Translations under genes and position numbers: made by a program
Source of the DNA: Calditrichota bacterium
GTDB lineage: Bacteria > Calditrichota > Calditrichia > RBG-13-44-9
DNA: 5,007 bases
Direction: 5' to 3'
Assembly: GCA_016934605.1 (NCBI GenBank)
Contig: JAFGSO010000414.1
Coordinates: 1 to 5,007, forward strand
The notes under the pieces: generated by a model
Told to the model about the DNA's origin: nothing
The model's database searches: none
Seen by the model: the letters and a program-made list of their open reading frames with translations, nothing else
In this document: one piece after another, positions 1-5,007 of the stretch
How positions within the stretch are numbered: position 1 is the stretch's first letter
How the letters are laid out: every line of letters starts with the position of its first letter

Positions 1-563
1 AAAAGTCCCATATTTCGCTTCTCAAGCCGAAAAACAAAATAATGGGGAACAAAGTTAAAATTAAAATCCCACACGAAAATCGGTGAAATGTTCGTACCGA
101 TATTAAATGCCGGCGAAGACAAGACGGGATTATCCACCACTGTGTAATAGGTGGTATCTGATGATTCCCCGAATTGATCGAATTCATCAAAAGCCCTGAC
201 AAAATAATGATATCTCTGGTTCAATGAAACTGTTTTATCAATAAAGACCGTGTCGATAGTTCCAAAGCTTTTATTTACCCGTCCGATCGCAGTGAAATTG
301 CGGTTCGCAAATTCACTGCGATAAATCTCGTAGCCGTCAAGGGTCGATTCCTGGTTGGGATGCCACTCCAGAAAAATACCATTCCGATCAGGACTTGTCT
401 CCAGAAAAACTGCATCAATCCCTTTTTCCACATAGCTGCTGTCGCTGTTTTTTGCCACCAGATTCACCCGTGCCGGTGGATCGACTTTATTGACCGCTTC
501 CTCACTGCAACTGACGAACAGTAAAATGATGATCATAAATGTTGAAAATACCAATGTCTTCAT
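1..563 (-). CDS. Predicted lipoprotein with fibronectin type III domain, 3'-truncated
   Basis: The reading frame starts at the ATG at 563-561 and stays open to the left edge, giving 187 complete codons; the C-terminus is outside the window. The N-terminus is MKTLVFSTFMIIIL followed by LFVSC, a lipoprotein signal with the lipidated Cys at residue 19 (codon 507-509). Phe at -3 is slightly unusual for a lipobox. Residues about 30-145 form a fibronectin type III domain: PPARVNL, IFLEWHPN, LDGYEIYRSE, then RYHYFVRAFDEFDQFGESSDT. A second beta domain seems to start near 146 (SPIFVWDF, then YFVFRLE). The protein probably sits in the outer membrane or on the cell surface. The gene follows the barrel gene by 5 nt, so it is most likely in the same operon. 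I do not recognise a specific family, and no enzymatic motif is visible in the part present. Confidence 0.8.
   Translation of the reverse strand, partial: MKTLVFSTFMIIILLFVSCSEEAVNKVDPPARVNLVAKNSDSSYVEKGIDAVFLETSPDRNGIFLEWHPNQESTLDGYEIYRSEFANRNFTAIGRVNKSFGTIDTVFIDKTVSLNQRYHYFVRAFDEFDQFGESSDTTYYTVVDNPVLSSPAFNIGTNISPIFVWDFNFNFVPHYFVFRLEKRNMGL
129..476 (-). other. Fibronectin type III domain
   Basis: Residues about 30-145 of the lipoprotein show the key positions of the fold. There is a Pro-rich entry strand (DPPARVNLVA) and a Trp in strand B (LEWHP). A Tyr pair in strand C (GYEIYRS) is followed by the late Y-x-Y/F-x-V-x-A strand (YHYFVRAFDE) and the terminal E-S-S strand. A longer-than-usual linker (residues 38-60) sits between the first two strands. 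The domain normally mediates protein or glycan contact or acts as a spacer. Confidence 0.75.
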
Positions 564-580
564 ATCTCTCAAAACCTTAT
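564..580 (-). promoter_or_regulatory. Weak ribosome binding region for the lipoprotein gene
   Basis: The minus strand reads ATAAGGTTTTGAGAGAT directly before the ATG. Two purine-rich patches are present: AAGG about 11 nt upstream and GAGAG about 2 nt upstream. Neither is an ideal Shine-Dalgarno site. The patches lie mostly inside the end of the barrel gene, whose TGA is at 571-569. Weak sites are common in Bacteroidota and their relatives, so this does not argue against the start. Re-initiation after the barrel gene is plausible. Confidence 0.35.
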
Positions 581-1627
581 GGCGGCACTGATCCGGTGAC
601 TTCCGCCGAGTTCATGTCCTTTAAATGCATAATCTACATTGAAAATGAATACCTTCAGGCCAATTCCAGCCGTAAACTGCTGGTCATCCAGACCGAACCG
701 TACTGCCAGTAGCTCCCGATAAATATATTCCAGTCCGAAATGATGGATGCTATCGTATTTTTTATCCCAGGCATAAGCAAACAGCAATTTGCCGTTAATC
801 CTGGGGATCGGCTGGAAATAAGAAAGCCCCATCTGCCAGCTTCTTTTAATGTTAGCCACCGCCCGGTTCTGGGTATTCCAGGTCAAACGCGTATTGAAAA
901 TATCCTTAACCGCCATACCCATGGATATTTTGCCCAGTCGGTTATCATCCAGCAAATCATTTAGTCCGAATCTGAACATGCCTCCCAGATCGAATCCAAG
1001 GCCGCTTGAGGTCTGGCCAAAAAGGGATTGCCTGATAAACTTAACATTGAGGCCAAGGGGAATTTCGGTGGGGAAAACAAAATACTGCCATCCGAAATCG
1101 ATATCGAGCTTATAAAGTTTTGCAAAGGTCAGTATAAAGGCATCGTTGTTAAACTGGCTGAAATCGTAGGGACTGGAGGTTAATGCCAGCCCGGGTTGTG
1201 CCTGTTCAAGTTCCTGCCAGGTAAAGAAATCTGTGGTTTCGGCACGTCTTTCCGCATAGGTTCCTTCGGGTTCAGAATAAGCCGGAATATCGGATACGCT
1301 GAGGCGAATCCAGTTCAGAGATATGCCAGCACCACCATAGATTGGACGGGTAAATCCTATATGATGGTGCTGTTCCAGAGACTTGAAAAGCTGGGAGTAC
1401 ATACCGGCCAGTTCCGGTCTGAACAATAAAGAGGCTCCGGCCGGATTCCAGTAGAATGAAGAACCATCATCCGCCACCGAGACGAATGCTCCGCCCATTC
1501 CCATAGCACGGGCACCGATTCCAAGTTCCAGGAAGGATCCCGCATACCGTATTTCTGCCTGGCTTTCCACCAGGAAAAAACCGGCAAGTGCCAAAATAAT
1601 CAGATATTTTATCAGACTGTTCTTCAT
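569..1627 (-). CDS. porV: PorV/PorQ-family outer-membrane beta-barrel protein, likely T9SS shuttle PorV
   Basis: Complete 352-residue outer-membrane protein. The signal peptide is clear: MKNSLIK, a hydrophobic run YLIILALAGFFLV and a probable cut after ESQA (residue 24), with no lipobox. Residues 33-66 carry the family hallmark LELGIGARAMGMGGAFVSVADD followed by YWNPAGAS. The rest alternates short amphipathic strands with turns, as in FadL-like barrels, and ends in Phe (AAIRF), the usual C-terminal residue for Bam-assembled barrels. No cysteine is seen. In the T9SS, PorV binds the C-terminal domain of translocated cargo and delivers it to PorU. The gene begins inside the stop region of the PorU-like gene, which favours PorV over PorQ or one of the many uncharacterised paralogues. 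The family is certain to me; the PorV identity is inferred from context. A loop at about 113-160 looks longer than usual. Confidence 0.85.
   Translation of the reverse strand: MKNSLIKYLIILALAGFFLVESQAEIRYAGSFLELGIGARAMGMGGAFVSVADDGSSFYWNPAGASLLFRPELAGMYSQLFKSLEQHHHIGFTRPIYGGAGISLNWIRLSVSDIPAYSEPEGTYAERRAETTDFFTWQELEQAQPGLALTSSPYDFSQFNNDAFILTFAKLYKLDIDFGWQYFVFPTEIPLGLNVKFIRQSLFGQTSSGLGFDLGGMFRFGLNDLLDDNRLGKISMGMAVKDIFNTRLTWNTQNRAVANIKRSWQMGLSYFQPIPRINGKLLFAYAWDKKYDSIHHFGLEYIYRELLAVRFGLDDQQFTAGIGLKVFIFNVDYAFKGHELGGSHRISAAIRF
1624..1627 (-). other. ATGA stop-start overlap between sortase and barrel genes
   Basis: On the minus strand the sequence ATGA contains the ATG of the PorV-like gene (1627-1625) and the TGA of the sortase gene (1626-1624). 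Only a weak purine stretch (GAGACA) sits directly before the ATG, so there is no strong ribosome binding site. Overlap plus weak site suggests translational coupling, giving linked amounts of the two proteins. The coupling is inferred. Confidence 0.8.
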
Positions 1628-4600
1628 TGTCTCAGTTTTGCCACTTTCAGAATCTGCTGTTTCTCTTTTTCTTCGAACCTGGCACGAACCAGGGCAAAAT
1701 AAACACCGTTGGCTACTTCATTACCGTAATCGTCCAGTCCATTCCAGATCAGTTCATTATAACCAACCAGTCGCGAATCGTTTCCCGGTACACTGGTGTT
1801 GCGGTCGTTCTTGATAACCCGTATCAGACGACCTGATACCGTGAAAATCCGGATCTCCAGATCGTCAATCATCCGTCCCTGGTTGGTCAAAAAATAGGAA
1901 AAAACTGTTTCATCGCTGAACGGATTGGGATAATTGCCGAATACATGAAGATCGAATTCAGTGCTCACCTGAAGGGTGTATTCTTCTCTGGTGACGTTTC
2001 CATTTACATCCCTGACTTCAACAGACAGGCTGTGGTTACCCACGGCAAGTTCCGGATAAGCCGTGATTCCCAGGATATTTGATTGCTGGACGGAATCCGG
2101 TATAAATACCTGCTCGCCGGTAAGCGGATTATCATCAATAGCAATAACCAGGCGATCCCGGTTTATGTCAATCCCGCTCCCATCCTCAATTAATATATTC
2201 AGAACCGGTTTCGGTGCTACCAGTGAACTGGTTACCACGCGTCGTCCATCAATAGTCAGTTTCACCTGAGGCGGTTGCTTGTCCTGTGAAACGAAAGGAG
2301 CATATATTCCATCCTGCAATAAATCAGCTTTCAAAATCATACTGTCCAGATCAACGGTGGATTCATATTGGATCCAGGTTTTCAGCCGTTCATCAAAACG
2401 GTAAAATCTCAGATCCTCAAAAGAATAAACATCTGAATTCAGTATTGTGCTATCCAGTTGGATTCTGAGCAGGAAAGGCGACAAAAGTTGAGCATCATTA
2501 TTTAACTTTTGCAATTTTATAATATCAGGCACGTTATCATCATCCAGAGTGAAGCCAATCAAATTATCGTTTTCCCATTCCGGGATAAAACCGCTGAGCA
2601 TAAACTGTACTGCTGAGGGATTTGTAATCGAATTCGGACCAATCCATAAATTTACTTTGTCACCCAAAGAAATTGTGTCATTATTTACACCGTCATAGGT
2701 AGTGCCGAACTCGGGAGTCACATTATAGAGATGGATGCTGATAAGCGAACTGTCGATATTATTAAGGCGGTTAAAATCGGGTGACTGCTCTTCCGGATCA
2801 AGTCTCGCATAAATATGGTAGCTCGCACTGTCCAGATAAAATGGGAAATTGAGGAGAACAGTTGTTGAATCTTTTGCGTCGACCGAAACATTTTGGGTAT
2901 CGAAAGCTATGCGCTGCAGAAAATTATTTCTGCTGTTATAGGCTTGAACCCTTACAGACTGGGCCGGTAGATCCCCATTATTTCCCAGGGTTAATGCAAA
3001 CTGGACTTTTTCTTTGCCGGCAAGACGAAAACTATTCGGGAAAATATACGGATCCGGTCGATTATCTTCTACTTCATAGCTATAATTCATCCGACTTTGC
3101 TGTCCCTGAGAATTGACAGCATATACAAAAAAATACACCGTGGTCAATGTCCTGGTAGGTGGTACTTTTTCCAGCGTCACAAATTTTCCGGATTCAGTTT
3201 CTACCGTTCGCAGGTGGACGGTATCTTTCGCAATCACTTTCCCCGGTAAAACTGCCACAATCTTTACTTCCGAAATTCCCATTTCATCTCTGGCCAGGAG
3301 GGAAATCTGCACACTGTCCTCTGCATTTGGCCGGGCAGGAATGGTTGACACAGAATCGAAGACGGTATAATGGATGCCGATCTGTTTGTGTCCTGCCGCA
3401 TCCCGGGTATTGTCACTGAGATAGGCCCGAACAAAGCCGGCGCTGCGCGGATAATTGCCGGGAATAATCAGATTGTATGAAGAAGAATTTCCGGAATAGA
3501 AAACGGGTTCACGTGAGACAATATCATTGTTGCTGGCGGCAAGTTCCAGATATCCTTCGGCTGAAGTAAAGGGAGCCTGCAAAGTGACCTGAATGGTATC
3601 GCCGGGAAGCGGCAGATCATTATCAACAGAAACAGCAATCTCATCTGCTGGCTTTCCGAATGAGACAAAGGGATCTCCGATCAGATTGTATTCATAGATC
3701 ATGTCATATTTCAGTCCGGGATGACCCCACTGATAGCCGGGAATAACCGTGTCACCGAGAACATATTGAGAGGAGATAAAATAATCAATTTTACCGAGGG
3801 TTGTGGCCTCCCCGATGGTGATGTTATCCCGGAACAAATTCTTCATCATATTCCACAGCATGGAATAATCATTGGACAGCCAACCCAGACCGGATGATGC
3901 CAGAATACCTATAGCTCCTTTGTCCGGGACAGCAACCAGACGGTGAGCCAGTCCAAATGATCCCGGATTGTCAAATTCTCCGGTAAAACAGGTCATACTG
4001 GTGACAAACGGATATTTCCCTTTGTTATTCAACCTCTCGACATCCTGCAGATTCATCAGCTGCACGTCTGCCCATATTCCTCCGCCTCCATGTCCAAAGA
4101 AATTGACAAAATTAACCCCGTTATCAAAATAATCGATTAGATCGGTTGTCCCCCCGAAATTGGGATCAAACGCCAGACTGGTATCCCGGATGGTATTCAA
4201 TTTAAAAGAACTGAAATTTTTGTCCAGAAGCATGTCTATCACACGCTGATTCTGTGTGCGGAATGCCGGCTTTCTGGGAATATAAGAGATCTGGGAAAAT
4301 TCATAAGTACTTCTGTCATTGCCGCTGATAAAGAGGGACTGGTTTCGCCATTCATCAAATATGGGACTTTCTTCATGCTCCCGGATTTTTTCGATAATAT
4401 TGATCAGCTCACCGTTTGTGGTTACCGGTAATCTTCCCACAAAAATATCGGGGAGTACATCGTTACCGGCGACTTGGGCATACGGCAGATCGGTTGCCAC
4501 CGCTCCAAATTCAATGCTCTGGAAAAACACGGTTGGAAGGTAATCGATATTCACACCAGTTTCTGATTTGTAATTGTAGTTGGCGTCACCAACCAGCAGC

Positions 4601-5007
4601 AAGTATTTTAACCGGTGGGAACGGTCCCAGTTATAAAAGGCATAGCGAAGAAACTGTTGAATGGCCAGAGGAGATTTTATTCCATAATTGAATTCATCAT
4701 AAATATCCTGCACTTTCACCACCACCACATTCAGTCCCCGATTCTGCCGTAACCGGGCCAGATCCAGGGAGCGCTCATAAAACTTCTGGTGGGTGATAAT
4801 CAGATAATCTGCCGAATTTCCCGGATCCTTCAGTGTTAATGAGGGGAAATCTTCATTATACGGCTTCTCCGGAATAATCGCTTTTGGTTTTAGCTTTGAA
4901 TCACTTGAGAGAGCGATATATTGGATATTATCTGAATTAATCTCGTCCTGAAAAATTATTTTGTAACGGATATTCGGCTCTTCACCATCCACCTCCAGGG
5001 CATAATT
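1624..5007 (-). CDS. porU: PorU-like type IX secretion sortase, C25 (gingipain-family) cysteine peptidase, 5'-truncated
   Basis: Predicted cell-surface sortase of the type IX secretion system: known PorU proteins cleave the C-terminal signal of cargo and transfer the cargo to a surface anchor. The frame is open to the right edge, so the N-terminus is missing. The first possible start inside the window is a GTG at 4992, but five sense codons (NYALE) precede it, so it is probably an internal Val. Counting that Val as residue 1, 1122 residues remain. A C25 domain spans about 62-445, with LLLVGD (131-136), VGRLPV (185-190), His301 in FFGHGGGG and Cys335 in SMTCFTGEF. Beta-sandwich domains follow at about 447-545, 550-642, 648-755 (CARDB-like) and 905-1010, with an unassigned region at 756-900. 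A C-terminal YPNPF domain covers about 1014-1122. Cys335 is the only cysteine visible. The adjacent PorV-like gene supports PorU over a secreted gingipain-like protease, which is the main alternative. Confidence 0.85.
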   Translation of the reverse strand, partial: NYALEVDGEEPNIRYKIIFQDEINSDNIQYIALSSDSKLKPKAIIPEKPYNEDFPSLTLKDPGNSADYLIITHQKFYERSLDLARLRQNRGLNVVVVKVQDIYDEFNYGIKSPLAIQQFLRYAFYNWDRSHRLKYLLLVGDANYNYKSETGVNIDYLPTVFFQSIEFGAVATDLPYAQVAGNDVLPDIFVGRLPVTTNGELINIIEKIREHEESPIFDEWRNQSLFISGNDRSTYEFSQISYIPRKPAFRTQNQRVIDMLLDKNFSSFKLNTIRDTSLAFDPNFGGTTDLIDYFDNGVNFVNFFGHGGGGIWADVQLMNLQDVERLNNKGKYPFVTSMTCFTGEFDNPGSFGLAHRLVAVPDKGAIGILASSGLGWLSNDYSMLWNMMKNLFRDNITIGEATTLGKIDYFISSQYVLGDTVIPGYQWGHPGLKYDMIYEYNLIGDPFVSFGKPADEIAVSVDNDLPLPGDTIQVTLQAPFTSAEGYLELAASNNDIVSREPVFYSGNSSSYNLIIPGNYPRSAGFVRAYLSDNTRDAAGHKQIGIHYTVFDSVSTIPARPNAEDSVQISLLARDEMGISEVKIVAVLPGKVIAKDTVHLRTVETESGKFVTLEKVPPTRTLTTVYFFVYAVNSQGQQSRMNYSYEVEDNRPDPYIFPNSFRLAGKEKVQFALTLGNNGDLPAQSVRVQAYNSRNNFLQRIAFDTQNVSVDAKDSTTVLLNFPFYLDSASYHIYARLDPEEQSPDFNRLNNIDSSLISIHLYNVTPEFGTTYDGVNNDTISLGDKVNLWIGPNSITNPSAVQFMLSGFIPEWENDNLIGFTLDDDNVPDIIKLQKLNNDAQLLSPFLLRIQLDSTILNSDVYSFEDLRFYRFDERLKTWIQYESTVDLDSMILKADLLQDGIYAPFVSQDKQPPQVKLTIDGRRVVTSSLVAPKPVLNILIEDGSGIDINRDRLVIAIDDNPLTGEQVFIPDSVQQSNILGITAYPELAVGNHSLSVEVRDVNGNVTREEYTLQVSTEFDLHVFGNYPNPFSDETVFSYFLTNQGRMIDDLEIRIFTVSGRLIRVIKNDRNTSVPGNDSRLVGYNELIWNGLDDYGNEVANGVYFALVRARFEEKEKQQILKVAKLRQ
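1627..1953 (-). other. C-terminal YPNPF domain (T9SS sorting / FlgD Ig-like type)
   Basis: Residues about 1014-1122 begin with FDLHVFGNYPNPFSDET, the classic entry of T9SS type A sorting domains. The strand LEIRIFTVSGRLIRVI follows, then LIWNGLDDYGNEVANGVYFALVRA, which is also the FlgD Ig-like signature (W-x-G-x-D-x-x-G-x-x-V-x-x-G-x-Y). The chain ends in a basic tail, KVAKLRQ. Known PorU proteins retain such a domain without cleavage and use it to bind PorV, whose likely gene starts 4 nt inside this gene's end. Confidence 0.85.
1963..2280 (-). other. Ig-like domain preceding the C-terminal sorting domain
   Basis: Residues about 905-1010 form an Ig-like beta sandwich. It begins with QPPQVKLTIDGRRV, continues through LNILIEDGSGIDINRDRLVIAIDD and ends with GNHSLSVEVRDVNGNVTREEYTLQV. 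The 'D-x-S/G-G-I-(N/D)' turn followed by a strand and a hydrophobic 'L-x-V-x-V-x-D-x-x-G-N' strand is the pattern that usually stands just before the C-terminal domain in PorU proteins. It supports the PorU assignment over a generic C25 protease. Confidence 0.6.
2293..2625 (-). other. Unassigned beta-rich region in the sortase
   Basis: Residues about 790-900 do not match a domain I can name with confidence. The segment has an acidic turn LDDDNVPD and the run LRFYRFDERLKTWIQYES, and it ends in LLQDGIYAPFV. The arrangement (a strand reading 'Y-x-x-D-x-x-x-x-x-W', then a late 'G-I/V-Y-A') recalls repeats in large surface proteins of FCB bacteria where a value such as an applied formula or load is followed by a G-x-Y-A strand. 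It lies between the CARDB-like and the last Ig-like domains. No function is claimed. Confidence 0.35.
2728..3051 (-). other. CARDB-like beta-sandwich domain in the sortase
   Basis: Residues about 648-755 of the retained protein show the CARDB-type pattern. There is a strand with VQFALTLGNNGDLPAQSVRVQAY, then a middle strand with STTVLLNFPFYL. The end has an aspartate/asparagine-rich turn, LDPEEQSPDFNRLNNIDSS. Such domains are common in secreted and surface bacterial proteins and usually act as spacers or adhesion modules. The assignment rests on pattern recognition only. Confidence 0.55.
3658..4809 (-). other. Peptidase C25 catalytic domain with His/Cys dyad
   Basis: This stretch encodes the caspase-like fold of the C25 family. 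The opening strand YLIITHQKF leads into a helix with LARLRQNRGLNVVVV, then LLLVGDANYNY and PDIFVGRLPV. The catalytic His is the codon at 4090-4092 (CAT on the minus strand) within GHGGGG. The catalytic Cys is the codon at 3988-3990 (TGT) within TSMTCFTGEF. The two lie 34 residues apart, close to the spacing of 33 in gingipain RgpB (His211, Cys244; from memory). The domain closes near YEYNLIGDPFVSFG, typical of the end of C25 domains. Both dyad residues are present, so an active peptidase is expected. Confidence 0.9.

Noticed and set aside
561..571. Possible transcription terminator between the barrel gene and the lipoprotein gene
   Set aside because: Only 5 nt separate the genes, and there is no hairpin followed by a U-run on the minus strand. 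Read-through is the simpler reading.
740..1429. Plus-strand open frames of about 74-88 codons opposite the barrel gene (740-964, 849-1115, 1196-1429)
   Set aside because: They lie fully antisense to a well-supported outer-membrane protein gene, and their translations show no domain, signal peptide or low-complexity pattern typical of a real small protein.
1357..1587. Minus-strand frame of 76 codons inside the barrel gene
   Set aside because: It overlaps the PorV-like gene in another frame over its most conserved N-terminal motif, and its translation has no recognisable feature.
1627..4691. Several plus-strand frames of 60-91 codons opposite the sortase gene, and a 66-codon minus-strand frame at 3468-3668
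   Set aside because: All are shadows of one long, domain-rich gene. None has a convincing ribosome binding site, signal sequence or family motif.
1..5007. CRISPR array, tRNA or rRNA gene, insertion sequence or attachment site
   Set aside because: Coding DNA fills the window except for 5 nt. No direct repeat array, cloverleaf, terminal inverted repeat or transposase-like protein was seen.
1624..5007. The C25 protease as part of a defence system (caspase-like effector)
   Set aside because: Bacterial defence caspases are cytoplasmic and lack C-terminal sorting domains. This protein has Ig-like domains, a YPNPF domain and an adjacent outer-membrane barrel, which point to surface secretion.

Overview
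All of the coding signal in this window is on the minus strand. Three genes are packed head to tail with almost no intergenic DNA, so the window reads as one operon transcribed from right to left. The protein content points to an outer-membrane bacterium of the Fibrobacterota-Chlorobiota-Bacteroidota (FCB) superphylum or a related candidate phylum. The evidence is a gingipain-like (C25) protease with a YPNPF-type C-terminal domain, a PorV/PorQ-type barrel and a fibronectin-type lipoprotein. The exact phylum cannot be fixed from this sequence alone.

Layout in transcription order: (1) positions 5007 to 1624 hold the 3' portion of a large gene for a PorU-like type IX secretion system (T9SS) sortase. 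It runs off the right edge and has lost its N-terminus. It carries a peptidase C25 domain with a visible His/Cys dyad, several beta-sandwich domains and a C-terminal sorting-type domain. (2) Positions 1627 to 569 hold a complete 352-residue PorV/PorQ-family outer-membrane beta-barrel protein. Its ATG overlaps the TGA of the sortase gene (ATGA). (3) Positions 563 to 1 hold the 5' part of a predicted lipoprotein with a fibronectin type III domain. It starts 5 nt after the barrel gene stops and runs off the left edge.

From knowledge of the T9SS, PorV collects cargo proteins after they cross the outer membrane and delivers them to PorU. PorU cleaves the cargo C-terminal domain and attaches the protein to the cell surface. 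The porU-porV order and the overlap of the two genes fit a co-translated attachment module. The third gene is not a known core T9SS component; its position suggests, but does not prove, an accessory role at the surface.

No RNA gene, mobile element, CRISPR array, repeat array or obvious terminator was seen. The only non-coding DNA is the 5-nt gap at 564-568. The window looks like a T9SS attachment locus rather than a wholly new system. The parts worth a second look are the enlarged post-catalytic region of the sortase and the linked lipoprotein.
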